A DNA stretch of 64,000 nt from Actinacidiphila oryziradicis (GTDB taxonomy: Bacteria; Actinomycetota; Actinomycetes; Streptomycetales; Streptomycetaceae). The notes beneath the pieces are model-generated. The model was not told the DNA's origin. It was given only the letters and a program-made list of their open reading frames with translations, and made no database searches. Location: contig NZ_SUMC01000007.1 of NCBI RefSeq assembly GCF_005047355.1, positions 186,001 to 250,000 of the forward strand, read 5' to 3'. Below, one piece after another: positions 50,894 to 60,420 of this stretch. Made by a program: the position numbers and the translations under genes. Position 1 is the stretch's first letter, and each line of letters begins with the position of its first letter.

Positions 50894-53878
50894 ATGTCAG
50901 GGTCGGGTCGTGAGCGTCTGTCGCGCGGCGAGCTGATACGGCAGCGTGCGCGGGCGCAGTTCGTGGGCAGGCGGGCGCAGTTGTCGCTGTTCGCGGAGAA
51001 CCTGGCGAGGGATCCGCTGTCGGAGGGGGATCCGGCGGAGTTCCTGTTCCATGTGCGCGGGGTGGGCGGGGTGGGGAAATCCACGTTGCTGAGGCAGTGG
51101 CGGGAGGCGGCCCAGCGGGCGGGTGCGGTGTCCGCGGTGGTGGATGAGAACGATGTCCACGGCGTACCACAGGCTCTGTCGGAGCTGGCCCGGCAGCTAG
51201 CTGAGGAGGCGGGCCCGCTCAAGGGGTTCGACCGGGCAGCCGAGCAGTTCCGCCGGGAGCAGGAGGTGGCCGCCGAGCCGGTACCGGCGGACGGCGCCGG
51301 TGCGGCCGAGGGCGGTGCGTCGTTGTCGAGCCGGTTGGTGACGCAGGCCACGCTGGGGGCGGTGTCGCTGATTCCCGGGGCCGGGGTGGTGACCGCGATG
51401 GCGAACCCGGAGGCCGCGGCGCAGGGGCTGGACCGGCTGCGGGCCGGTGCCGGGGCCCGGGGGCGCCGGGGGCGCGGAGGTGACGCGGCCGGGGTGAGCC
51501 GGGCGTTCGTCGCTGAGCTGGACCGATTGTGCGGGCAGTACCGGTGGGTGGTGCTGTTCTTGGACACCTGGGAGCACACCGGCCGCTATCTGGACGGGTG
51601 GTTGCGGGATCTGCTGCAGGACACGTTCGGGCCGCTGCCGGCCAACGTGATGGTGGTGCTGGCCGGACGTGACGAGCTCGCGGAGCGGGAATGGGCACCG
51701 CTGCGGGCCCTGGTGGCGGACGTACCTCTGGAGGTGTTCACCGAGGCCGAGACGCGGGCGCTGCTGGCCGCACGCGGGGTGACCGAGCCGGGGGCGGTGG
51801 AGGCGGTACTGCAGCTGTCAATGGGGCTGCCACTGCTCGTGGAACTCTGCGCGCTGGCCCGGCCCACGACCGCCGGGGACGTGGACCAGGGCGGGGACGC
51901 CGTGGACGCGGCGGTCGAGCGTTTCGTGCAGTGGATCACCGACCCGCGGCAGCGGGAAACGGTGCTGGCGTGCGCGCTGGCGCCGCAGCTGAACGAAGAC
52001 GTGTTCACCGCCGCCGCACCACAGGAGGCACAGGGCTTGTGGGGATGGCTGTGCGGGCAGCCGTTCGTCAGCGGCCACGGCGACTTCAAGCAGTATCACG
52101 CAGTGGTGCGCGCAAGCATGGTGCGCCGCCAGCGCACCCATTCGCCCCAGCGCTGGACCACGGCGCACCTCCGGCTCGCCGACGCCCACGCCGCCTGGCG
52201 AACCGACGCCGAGCAGGGCCTTCCCGAAGCGAAGCAGTGGGGCGATCCCCTGTGGCGCCGGCACCGCCTGACCGAGACCTACCACCGGCTGTGCGCACAC
52301 CCCGCAGCCAGCCTTGAAGCAGCACTGGAGCAGACCGCTCATGCCGCCGGACGGGACACGGCGGTCCTGCGGCAATGGACCGACACCTTAGAACAAGCAG
52401 CCCGCGACACCGCCGACCTCACTCTCCTCCCCTGGGCCGACCGCCTCCAGAACGCCGCCGCCGACAGCGATCCAGCCCTCGCATCCCTCACCGCCCTGCT
52501 GACCCACGGCCATCTGACCCCCGCCACCCGGGCCTGGGTCCACACCTACCGCGGCCGGCGCCTCTTCCTCGCCGACCGCGACGAGGAAGCCCTCGCCGAA
52601 CTTGACCGCGCCATCGCCGCCGACCCTCACAACCACCGCGCCTGGGCCTACCGCGGCGACGTCCACTGCTGGAACGGCCGCACCGATCAGGCAGTTACCG
52701 ACCTGACCGCCGCCCTCGCCCTCGACCCCACGTACGCCTGGGCCCTCGGCTCCCGGGGGGATGCTCACCGGCAGGCGGGCCGCTACGACGACGCCATCAC
52801 CGACCTGACCGCCGCCCTCGACCTCGACCCCACGTACGCCTGGGCCCTCGGCTACCGAGGGGATGCTCACTCGCAGGCGGGCCGCTACGACGACGCCATC
52901 ACCGACCTGACCGCCGCCCTCGACCTCGACCCCACCCTCGCCTGGGCCCTCGGCCGCCGAGGGGATGCTCACCGGCAGGCGGGCCGCTACGACGACGCCA
53001 TCACCGACCTGACCGCCGCCCTCGACTTCGACCCCACCCTCGCTTGGGCCCTCGGCTCCCGGGGGGAGGCTCACTCGCAGGCGGGCCGCTACGACGACGC
53101 CATCACCGACCTGACCGCCGCCCTCGACCTCGACCCCACGTACGCCTGGGCCCTCGGCTCCCGGGGGGAGGCTCACCGGCAGGCGGGCCGCTACGACGAC
53201 GCCATCACCGACTTCACCGCCGCCCTCGACCTCGACCCCACGTACGCCTGGGTCCTCGGCTCCCGGGGGGAGGCTCACCGGCAGGCGGGCCGCTACGACG
53301 ACGCCATCACCGACTTCACCGCCGCCCTCGACCTCGACCCCACGTACGCCTGGGCCCTCGGCTCCCGGGGGGAGGCTCACCGGCAGGCGGGCCGCTACGA
53401 CGACGCCATCACCGACTTCACCGCCGCCCTCAACCTCGACCCCACCCTCGCCTGGGTCCTCCGCTCCCGAGGGGTCGCCCACCGGGAGGGCGGCCGCTAC
53501 CTACTTGCGCGGGAGGACTTTGAGCGGGCTTCCGCATTAAAACCTGGGGATCCTGGCCTGCCGTTCGAGAAGTTGCTGCTGGACACGGTGACGTCGGGGC
53601 CCGCGGCATGCGTGGAGCAGTGGACCGAGCTGCTCATTTCCCCGGTGGAAACACCGAATGGGGATGCGACCAGGTTCTTCGGCCTGTTCCGGGTGCTGCT
53701 CCTCGAACCTGAAAACAACGTGGCGGAGGCAACCGAGGTGTTCCTCTCAGCAGGCCCGAACCGCGACGCTGTCACCGACCTGCGCCACTACCTGGCTGAG
53801 CTCTCCACTGTGGGTGGCGAACTGGCGGACCGCGCGCGGCAGTGCCAGCAGCTCATCGCGGAGCATGCCCCAGAATGA
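50894..53878 (+). CDS. STAND-type P-loop ATPase with near-identical TPR array
   Basis: 994 aa from ATG 50894 (RBS AAGGTGGAGG). Walker A GVGGVGKSTLLRQW near residue 56, Walker B VVLFLDTWEHTGR near 220, and GLPLLVELCALA (GLPL motif) define a STAND/NACHT-like NTPase. Residues ~570-875 hold nine TPRs, seven almost identical (GRYDDAITDLTAALDLDPTY). The C-terminus is helical. The effector domain is not obvious; a ~50-residue N-terminus precedes the P-loop. It has two TTA codons (52388, 53537), making expression bldA-dependent. STAND-TPR proteins act in defence or signalling. Confidence 0.85.
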   Translation: MSGSGRERLSRGELIRQRARAQFVGRRAQLSLFAENLARDPLSEGDPAEFLFHVRGVGGVGKSTLLRQWREAAQRAGAVSAVVDENDVHGVPQALSELARQLAEEAGPLKGFDRAAEQFRREQEVAAEPVPADGAGAAEGGASLSSRLVTQATLGAVSLIPGAGVVTAMANPEAAAQGLDRLRAGAGARGRRGRGGDAAGVSRAFVAELDRLCGQYRWVVLFLDTWEHTGRYLDGWLRDLLQDTFGPLPANVMVVLAGRDELAEREWAPLRALVADVPLEVFTEAETRALLAARGVTEPGAVEAVLQLSMGLPLLVELCALARPTTAGDVDQGGDAVDAAVERFVQWITDPRQRETVLACALAPQLNEDVFTAAAPQEAQGLWGWLCGQPFVSGHGDFKQYHAVVRASMVRRQRTHSPQRWTTAHLRLADAHAAWRTDAEQGLPEAKQWGDPLWRRHRLTETYHRLCAHPAASLEAALEQTAHAAGRDTAVLRQWTDTLEQAARDTADLTLLPWADRLQNAAADSDPALASLTALLTHGHLTPATRAWVHTYRGRRLFLADRDEEALAELDRAIAADPHNHRAWAYRGDVHCWNGRTDQAVTDLTAALALDPTYAWALGSRGDAHRQAGRYDDAITDLTAALDLDPTYAWALGYRGDAHSQAGRYDDAITDLTAALDLDPTLAWALGRRGDAHRQAGRYDDAITDLTAALDFDPTLAWALGSRGEAHSQAGRYDDAITDLTAALDLDPTYAWALGSRGEAHRQAGRYDDAITDFTAALDLDPTYAWVLGSRGEAHRQAGRYDDAITDFTAALDLDPTYAWALGSRGEAHRQAGRYDDAITDFTAALNLDPTLAWVLRSRGVAHREGGRYLLAREDFERASALKPGDPGLPFEKLLLDTVTSGPAACVEQWTELLISPVETPNGDATRFFGLFRVLLLEPENNVAEATEVFLSAGPNRDAVTDLRHYLAELSTVGGELADRARQCQQLIAEHAPE
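52722..53440 (+). repeat. tandem 102-bp near-identical TPR-coding repeats
   Basis: Seven units with the invariant cgggccgctacgacgacgcc and gccgccctcgacctcgaccc. Changes fall at recurring positions: Thr-Tyr or Thr-Leu, Ser/Tyr/Arg after Leu-Gly, Asp/Glu, Arg/Ser before Gln, and Leu/Phe in TDLTAAL. These are helix surface positions of a TPR groove. Confidence 0.92.
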
Positions 53879-53954
53879 GCGGCCTGGGTGTGCTGCTTCC
53901 GTTGCAGAGCGCCGCGCAATACGGGGTGTCCTTACGAGTCGGTCCGGGGATCCC

Positions 53955-54075
53955 CGGACCCCAGAGCTCGTTTCCACAGGTCGGCGTACGACGGTCGGGG
54001 CCTCACGTCCGATCGCCCTACCTACCGGTCAGTCAGTTGTCCCCTGGTGTCCGAGCTGCGATTCCGGGGCCTATC
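53955..54075 (-). repeat. right inverted repeat flanking the STAND-TPR gene
   Basis: Inverted match to 50610-50740: ggcgtacgacggtcggggcc, then gtccgatcgccctacctacc and ggtcagtcagttgtcccctg on the plus strand. It begins 77 bp after the STAND stop. With the left copy it encloses a 3.4-kb unit. Confidence 0.8.
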
Positions 54076-54340
54076 CGTCAGTGTCCTTGCTCGCCTCATC
54101 GAGTTGCCAAGTGTCCAGATAAGCGTTGACCGTGGTGCGCGAACGGCCACAATCGGGCGACCGCCTCATCTCGGACCTCGGAGCCCTCGACCTTCGTGTC
54201 GCGCGAGGCGGATTACCGCCGCCGGGCCAAGCTCCACCAAGCAGGGCGGCCGCGTCGCCTACCCGTTAACTGTTTCTCCTTCTCAGGCTCCCAGTCCGCG
54301 AGGAGTTCCGGGAGAGATTGGGACGTAATTCTCCATTTCG

Positions 54341-54417
54341 GTCCCTCCAGTCCCTCCAGTCCCTTCTCGCTCAGCTGGGTGCGCCCTGACCTGCGGAAAC
54401 GTTCAGGGACTGAAGTG
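54341..54417 (+). repeat. dispersed structured repeat, copy 2 (partial)
   Basis: GTCCCTCCAGTCCCTCCAGT, then CCTGACCTGCGGAAACG and TTCAGGGACTGAAG follow the motif order of copy 1, but the right arm of the 10-bp stem is missing. Confidence 0.6.
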
Positions 54418-54660
54418 TCCGTTCGCAGGTGTTCGATAGTTGAGCGAACCGCGCTGAGCTGCGCTGATCAGGTCCACGGAGAATCGCGGCCCTGACGAAG
54501 CCCAATTGATCTGCAATCTCTCGTGCTGCTCGCCGTGGCGATGATGCTCCCGGTGCCGGTGAGCACGACATCACCGCAGCTCAACGCTTCTTCCTACTCA
54601 GATCCGCCGAGAACGGCGAGGTCGAGATGCAGGATCACGTACGGCTTCCGGGTCGGGTTG

Positions 54661-54758
54661 GGGCAGGGACTGAGGCTGCGCCGCTTCAGTCCCTGACGAA
54701 ACCGCAGGTCAAAGCTGAGTGCCCTGCAATGGCAGGGACTGGAGGGACTGAGTCCTAA
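54661..54758 (-). repeat. dispersed structured repeat, copy 3 (inverted)
   Basis: CAGGGACTGA (54664-54673), 12-nt loop, TCAGTCCCTG (54686-54695): perfect 10-bp stem. It is followed by ACCGCAGGTCA and GCAGGGACTGGAGGGACTGA, the inverse order of copy 1. Confidence 0.65.
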
Positions 54759-55285
54759 CATTTGGGCGGAAAACCACCGAGTTGCGGCTGGACGCACCTC
54801 GGGGCTCCGCGCGGGGGGCCTCTCTGGAGCAGGTCGCCAAGCGAGCCGGAGTGGCCATTGGCAGTCCTCTACCGGCCTTCTCCACCTACCTGGGCCTGGT
54901 CCAGGCCCTCGCCAACCATCCGCGCCCACGCCGAAGATCACGCCCACGTCGGCTGATCTCGAGGCGAGTGGTGATTGGACGAGTACTTCAACGGTTTCGT
55001 CCTGGCTGCTGTGAGGCCAGCAGCAGCCCCAATGTGACCAGCAGCGGCACGAATCCTGCGCTGATGACAAGGACCTGTTAGTGCGGGTTGGCGATTGCCC
55101 CGCACCACCTGGGAGGCAAGGTACGCCGACATCAGAAGCGTCCCGTACCCCCACAATCAGGGTTCGTTGTAGCGCAGTTACATACTCAGGGCGGCGCTCA
55201 GCATCTGAGCCGTAGCTCTACCCGGCATGAACCCTTCAGCTCTGATGGCTAGTTCAAAGGGCGATCGACTACATAAGATCACCGG

Positions 55286-58200
55286 ATGATTCGTCAGTAC
55301 CACTCCCAGAGCTGTGGTGACGACTATCAGGTGGGGGCACCTATGGCACGGGCAGCAAATTGGCTCGCCGACTCCGTGGCCGTGTTCGGTGCGGCTTGCG
55401 GGGCAAAACTCGCTGGCCCAGGCGAGCGGGAGGCCGCTATCCGTGCCCCGTTGGAAGTTCTGCTCAGCACGGCTGGCGCGCGGTTGGGCGTACCTGCCGT
55501 CTTCCACGACGAGGTTCGCGATACCGAACGGGGGGTACGCCCGGACTACGGCGTCAGCGTTGGTGGGACGATCACCGGCTATGTGGAGGTCAAGGCCCCC
55601 AGCAAGACTGTCGACCCGGCTGTGCTGCGTGGGCACGACAAGGTGCAGTGGGAGCGCCAGCGGGATCTGCCAAACCTGCTCTACACCAACGGTACTGAGT
55701 GGCGCCTCTACCAGAACGGTGATCTGCGCCTGGTCGTGCGTTTCACCGGCGACCTCAACGACGGTAAGGTCGCCGCTCCTGCGGAGTTCGAAAAGCTCCT
55801 GGTGGACTTTCTGGTCTGGAAGCCTGAGCCGATCACCACCATCGGGGCGCTCGTCAAGGCGGTGGCCAGGCTGACGCGCTTGCTGCGTGGTGAGGTACTG
55901 GATCAGCTCGCAGCCGAGCATGCGGCCGTACGCGGCGGCGCCGACGAAGGAGAGCAGCCGTTTCTCGGGCTGGCCGCCGAGTGGCGGCAGATGCTGTTCC
56001 CCCAGGCCGGTGAGGCCACTTTCGCCGACGGGTACGCACAGACCGTCACGTTTGCGTTGCTGCTGGCCCGGACCGAAGGGATCACCGTCACGGGCGAGTC
56101 GCTGCACACCATCGGAGAGAAGCTGGGCGCGGACCACTCGCTGATGGGCCGGGCGCTGCAGCTGCTCACCGACTACGTGGCCCGCGACTTCAGGATCACC
56201 CTCGACCTGCTGGCCCGCACCGTCGATGCCGTCAACTGGCCTCGAATACGCCGGGGACGCCGGGACACCTACCTGCACCTGTACGAACACTTCCTTGACG
56301 AGTACGACCCTGACCTTCGCAAGCGCTCCGGCTCGTACTACACCCCGGTCGAGGTCGTCGAGCAGATGGTCCGGCTCACCGACGACATCCTGGTCACCCG
56401 GCTGGACAAGCCGCGCGGCTTCGCCGACCCCGGCGTCTTCACCATCGATCCCGCGATGGGCACTGGCACCTACCTACACGCCGTGCTGGAACGGATCGCC
56501 GCTAACGCCGCGGCCCACGACGGGCCGGGGGCGGTCAGTGGGGCGCTCACCCGCGCTGCGGGCCGTGTCGCCGGGTTCGAGCTCCAGATGGGGCCGTACG
56601 CAGTGGCGGAACTGCGAACCGCCGAACAACTGAACCGCTACCAGGCTGCCCCGCCGAATGGCGGCATAAAACTATACGTCACCGACACCCTCGACGACCC
56701 CTACGTGGCGGCCACCCAGTTCAGGCCCGCACTTCGGCTGATCGCTGCCGCCCGCCGCAAGGCCAACGAAATCAAGGCCCGCTCCAACGTCACCGTCGTC
56801 ATCGGCAACCCCCCGTACGCCGAACTCGCCAACGGCGCCGGCGGCTGGGTAGAGAACGGCGGCGCCGACATGAAGGGCAAGCGCGGCGCCAAAGCCATCC
56901 TCGACGACTGGTACACCCCCGGCGCCGCAAAATTCAAGGCCAAGCTCAAAAACCTGTACGTCTTCTTCTGGCGCTGGGCCACCTGGAAGGTGTGGGAGTC
57001 CACCCCCAACAACGAGGGCGGCAACGCCGGCGTCATCTGCTTCATCACCACCTCCGGCTACCTCACTGGCCCGGCGTTCACCGGCATGCGCGAGTATCTG
57101 CGCCGCTACGCATCCGAGGGCTGGATCATCGACTGCACCCCCGAAGGTCAGACTCCGGACGTTCCTACGCGCATATTCCCGGGCGTGCGCCAGCCGCTGG
57201 CGATCGGCGTCTTCGTCCGCCATGCCGACGCTGACACAGACACGCCGGCCCGCATCCGCCACCGCACGTTGACCGGCCGGCAGGCCGACAAGTTCGCCGC
57301 GCTGGCCGCCGTCGAGTTGGACGACGACGGTTGGCGCGACTGCCGCACGGTCTGGACCGCCCCGCTGACCCCGGCGAGCACTAGCCAGTGGGACACCTAT
57401 CCCGCGCTCGACGCGCTGATGCCCTGGTACTCGCCCGGCGTGTTCCCCACCCGCACATGGGTCTACGCCCCCAACCGCGACATCCTCCACAGCAGGTGGT
57501 CGGCGCTCATCGGTGAAAGTGACCGCGGACGGAAGGCGCAGCTCTTCAAGGAGGGCCGCGACGCCAATCTCGACAAGGCCAAACCGCCCCTGCCCGGCGA
57601 CGACACCTGCCCCGCTCCGTCAACGCCGATCGTCCGGGAGACCAACAGCCAGCCCGCCCTCGTCCGAGTCGGATACCGGGCCTTCGACCGGCAGTGGATC
57701 GTCGCCGACCCACGCGTGATGGACATGCCTCGCCGCGACCTGTGGGCCGCCCGAATACCGGGGCAGGTGTTCATCATCGAGCAGCACCGCAAGCCGATCC
57801 AGTCAGGTCCGGGCGTGATCTTCTCGGCTCTGATCCCCGACTTCGACCACTTCAAGGGCTCCGAAGGCGGCAGGACCCTGCCGTTCCTGCACCCCGACGG
57901 GAAGCCCAACCTCGCCCCCGGCCTCAGAGCCGCGCTCACCAGCCGACTCGGCACCGAAGTCACGGACCCGGACATCCTCGCCTACATCGCCGGTGTGACG
58001 GCACACCCGGCCTTCACCGCGACCTTCGCCGATGAACTGACCACCCCGGGGATCCGGGTGCCGGTCACCACAGACCCGGTGCTGTGGCACAAAGCCGTGC
58101 AGCTGGGCCGGCAAGTCCTCTGGCTGCACACCTACGGGAAGTGCTTCATCGGCCCGGAGCGGCCCGAGGAAAACGTCCGTCTCCCGCAGAGCGACCCGCG

Positions 58201-58657
58201 CCGCCCGCTGAGCCTGGCACCGATCACCTCCATGCCCGAGACCATCAACTACGACGGGGACCGCCAGGTCGTCACAGTCGGGGACGGCGAGTTCGGACCG
58301 GTCACCCCGCAGGTCTGGGAGTATGCCGTCGGCGGACGCAATGTCGTCAAGGGCTGGTTCGGCAACCGCAAGAAGGAGCCTGGCGGCCGACGCGGCTCGC
58401 CGCTCGATGACCTGCACGTCACAGCGTGGGACCCGGACTGGACCAGCGAGTTCATCAACCTTCTCACGGTACTGACCCGCCTGGCCGATCTTGAACCCGA
58501 ACAGGATCAAACCCTGGCGTCCATCCTCACCACCGATGTTCTCACCTACGACGACCTCGCCCCCGCCGGCGTGCGCTGGCCACACACCCCAGCAGACCGC
58601 AAGCCACGCTTCTCCCTGGCGTCTGTACGCTCCGGTAACGACGACACCTTGATCTAG
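55286..58657 (+). CDS. type ISP-like restriction-modification enzyme (N6-adenine methylase plus nuclease)
   Basis: 1123 aa. The N-terminal nuclease core has RPDYGVSVGGTITGYVEVKA (PD...E-V-K, about 86-104). The middle is a helical spacer, then a SAM-dependent N6-adenine methylase with YYTPVEVVEQMV, motif I DPAMGTGTYLHA (about 388) and motif IV NPPY (about 508). The C-terminal ~500 residues should recognise the target, as in type ISP enzymes. No SNF2/DEAD helicase domain is seen, unlike LlaBIII. ATG 55343 (MARAANWLADS) is an alternative start. Single-polypeptide systems of this kind defend against phage. Confidence 0.85.
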   Translation: MIRQYHSQSCGDDYQVGAPMARAANWLADSVAVFGAACGAKLAGPGEREAAIRAPLEVLLSTAGARLGVPAVFHDEVRDTERGVRPDYGVSVGGTITGYVEVKAPSKTVDPAVLRGHDKVQWERQRDLPNLLYTNGTEWRLYQNGDLRLVVRFTGDLNDGKVAAPAEFEKLLVDFLVWKPEPITTIGALVKAVARLTRLLRGEVLDQLAAEHAAVRGGADEGEQPFLGLAAEWRQMLFPQAGEATFADGYAQTVTFALLLARTEGITVTGESLHTIGEKLGADHSLMGRALQLLTDYVARDFRITLDLLARTVDAVNWPRIRRGRRDTYLHLYEHFLDEYDPDLRKRSGSYYTPVEVVEQMVRLTDDILVTRLDKPRGFADPGVFTIDPAMGTGTYLHAVLERIAANAAAHDGPGAVSGALTRAAGRVAGFELQMGPYAVAELRTAEQLNRYQAAPPNGGIKLYVTDTLDDPYVAATQFRPALRLIAAARRKANEIKARSNVTVVIGNPPYAELANGAGGWVENGGADMKGKRGAKAILDDWYTPGAAKFKAKLKNLYVFFWRWATWKVWESTPNNEGGNAGVICFITTSGYLTGPAFTGMREYLRRYASEGWIIDCTPEGQTPDVPTRIFPGVRQPLAIGVFVRHADADTDTPARIRHRTLTGRQADKFAALAAVELDDDGWRDCRTVWTAPLTPASTSQWDTYPALDALMPWYSPGVFPTRTWVYAPNRDILHSRWSALIGESDRGRKAQLFKEGRDANLDKAKPPLPGDDTCPAPSTPIVRETNSQPALVRVGYRAFDRQWIVADPRVMDMPRRDLWAARIPGQVFIIEQHRKPIQSGPGVIFSALIPDFDHFKGSEGGRTLPFLHPDGKPNLAPGLRAALTSRLGTEVTDPDILAYIAGVTAHPAFTATFADELTTPGIRVPVTTDPVLWHKAVQLGRQVLWLHTYGKCFIGPERPEENVRLPQSDPRRPLSLAPITSMPETINYDGDRQVVTVGDGEFGPVTPQVWEYAVGGRNVVKGWFGNRKKEPGGRRGSPLDDLHVTAWDPDWTSEFINLLTVLTRLADLEPEQDQTLASILTTDVLTYDDLAPAGVRWPHTPADRKPRFSLASVRSGNDDTLI

Positions 58658-58749
58658 CGGAGTACCGGCAATCGTCACATGAACCGGGAGGAATGGGCAG
58701 ACGGGAAGGGCACGCAGCGGGCACGCCTGCCCAGTGATATCTATCGCTG

Positions 58750-58985
58750 TGTGCTCCTTTGACGACATCAGGCTGTTTTTCCGCGAGGCCCGCACGGCTG
58801 GCGGCCTGAATCACCCCGGCGTGGTCACCGTCTACGACCTCGGACAGGGTCTCTACCTGGTCATGGAACTGCTCGCCGGACGCGACCTGTCCGCCGTCCT
58901 GCGCTTCGACGGCCCACCCACCGTCACTGACGCCGTCGACTGGGCCGCGCAGGCCGCCGACGCTCTGGCCGCCTCCCACGCTGTG
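58750..58985 (+). pseudogene. truncated Ser/Thr kinase fragment
   Basis: DDIRLFFREARTAGGLNHPG, VVTVYDLGQGLYLVMELLAG and PPTVTDAVDWAAQAADALAA are nearly identical to residues ~56-135 of the kinase at 40037. Both the glycine loop and everything after the AASHA helix are missing. DNA identity is high, so the duplication is recent. The gap 58658-59123 holds nothing else recognisable. Confidence 0.88.
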
Positions 58986-59123
58986 ATCTCACCAGCGCAG
59001 GCGGCGGCCCCACCGAGGCGGAACGCGTCACTGCGAAAGGGGAGGCCGAAGGCGGCGGGCATGGAGGTCCTTCGCGGTGTGCCGCGGGCCGCGGATGACG
59101 TCCTTGCGGGCGGGGCTGCGTGG

Positions 59124-59897
59124 TCAGTTGCCAGCAGGGAGAAGTTCGACGGTCGTAGTGTTAATCATCCACTGAACGTCCTGCTTTGCGTCGCCGGAAC
59201 CGATAGTTGTCTCCGGGGGCGGGGCGAAGGGGTCGGACTGCCCGTTGGTGCCACCGGCCGGAATCGTCGGCACATTAACCCTGCGGGTCACGTCCTTTTG
59301 GCCCCCTGGCAAGTCCGTGGCGGTGAACACGACCGTGATCCTGTAGGCATGCGGTGCAGTATCGGTATTGCGCAGCGAGGTGAAGCGGCAGGTGAAGTTG
59401 CCGCCGAACTCCCACTGGTTCTGATGCGGCTTGCCGCAGTTGATCTCTGGTGACGGTCCTTGATCGACCAGGTCGCTCCCGTCGTACGGCGGTGGGGTGA
59501 AGACCGGGGCCGCCGCCGCGTTCGCCGTCTTGGCCTCCAGCGCGTCACTACAACCGGCCGACCAGGCGAGGGCCTGGTCGTTGTCCGCCGTGGCAGAGGC
59601 ACCCACGTCGGGGTTCGACGTCCCGCTGCTGCACTCGCTCTTAGCGGTGGCGTCCATCCCTTCTGGCACGCTGGCATACCCGAGGGAGAGCAGGTTCCCA
59701 CCCATGCGGTATCCGTCGGCGTAGGCCGCAAGGGCACGGGCCTGGAGCGCGTCCGGAGTCGGGGCGGTGGCGGCTGCGGGGCTTTCGGCGGCGGACTGCG
59801 CGGAGTTTTGCTGGGGGGAGGTGGGTGCGTGGGAGCCGCACCCGGCGAGCACCGGCAGCAGCGCGGCTATGAGCAGAGGAAATCTGTGTCTCGGCAT
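59124..59897 (-). CDS. putative lipoprotein of unknown function (257 aa)
   Basis: Signal peptide MPRHRFPLLIAALLPVLAGC with lipobox VLAGC (Cys20). An Ala/Pro/Ser/Thr linker is followed by a helical part with Cys pairs (LLSLGYASVPEGMDATAKSE; CSDALEAKT) and a C-terminal beta-rich domain (NCGKPHQNQWEFGGNFTCRF, YRITVVFTATDLPGGQKDVT). Secreted and anchored to the outer face of the membrane. It is not recognised as a named family. Confidence 0.78.
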   Translation of the reverse strand: MPRHRFPLLIAALLPVLAGCGSHAPTSPQQNSAQSAAESPAAATAPTPDALQARALAAYADGYRMGGNLLSLGYASVPEGMDATAKSECSSGTSNPDVGASATADNDQALAWSAGCSDALEAKTANAAAAPVFTPPPYDGSDLVDQGPSPEINCGKPHQNQWEFGGNFTCRFTSLRNTDTAPHAYRITVVFTATDLPGGQKDVTRRVNVPTIPAGGTNGQSDPFAPPPETTIGSGDAKQDVQWMINTTTVELLPAGN

Positions 59898-60089
59898 GAG
59901 AATGTCCTATTTGCTTGATCGTTGTCGGGGGAGCGTATCGGACGTCTTTTTCCGACTTTGTACGCACCCCCGACGTCCGCCGCTGCACCACCGCCGTTAC
60001 GTGCGCTGCAGAGCGCGACTTCACCCTCAGTTCGCTCCCCGGACGCGCGCGATAGCGCTCAGCTGGCCGGTGGACCCGATCGGGCCGCT

Positions 60090-60327
60090 GTCGCCGGCAA
60101 CTTGCGTTCAACGGCACCGGCGCCATGAAGTCGCTGTCATTGAGCTCGGACTCACCGCTGCCCGTCTGAAGGCGGTCGTACACCAAATAGGCGTATGGCC
60201 TCGCCTTCCCGCTCGTTGCAGCGGTCGCTCTGTCGTTACCCTCGTTGAAATACCTGCGGACCCAGCGTTCCGCCGTGTCCAAACCGACGGTGAATGCCCC
60301 TATGCGCACCCTGCCCCGCTCCACCAC
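60090..60327 (-). pseudogene. fragment of a conserved Streptomyces protein (DUF6308-like)
   Basis: VRIGAFTVGLDTAERWVRRY FNEGND, then PYAYLVYDRLQTGSGESELN and DSDFMAPVPLNA read like the N-terminal ~75 residues of a DUF6308-type protein. After that the frame turns Arg-rich and runs into the start of the lipoprotein gene. The family name is from memory and tentative. The rest of 59898-60420 has no gene. Confidence 0.4.
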
Positions 60328-60420
60328 AACACTCGGACCAGCCCAGGGACACTGGTCCCTAACATGATCCGAGGGAATAGGTCACGTGAGACGGACGCAG
60401 GAAGCGACCGAGAAGGGGCG

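Larger units (their letters stand above)
53879..55285. other. 1.4-kb stretch without an intact gene
   Basis: It contains the right inverted repeat and two copies of the dispersed structured repeat. No frame has recognisable coding content. A hydrophobic minus-strand frame near 55000-55080 (VLVISAGFVPLLVTLGLLLA) could be a relic of a small membrane protein. Confidence 0.5.

Noticed and set aside
52722-53440. 102-bp tandem repeats as a minisatellite or CRISPR
   Set aside because: They encode 34-residue TPR units in a long open frame; no spacers and no cas genes.
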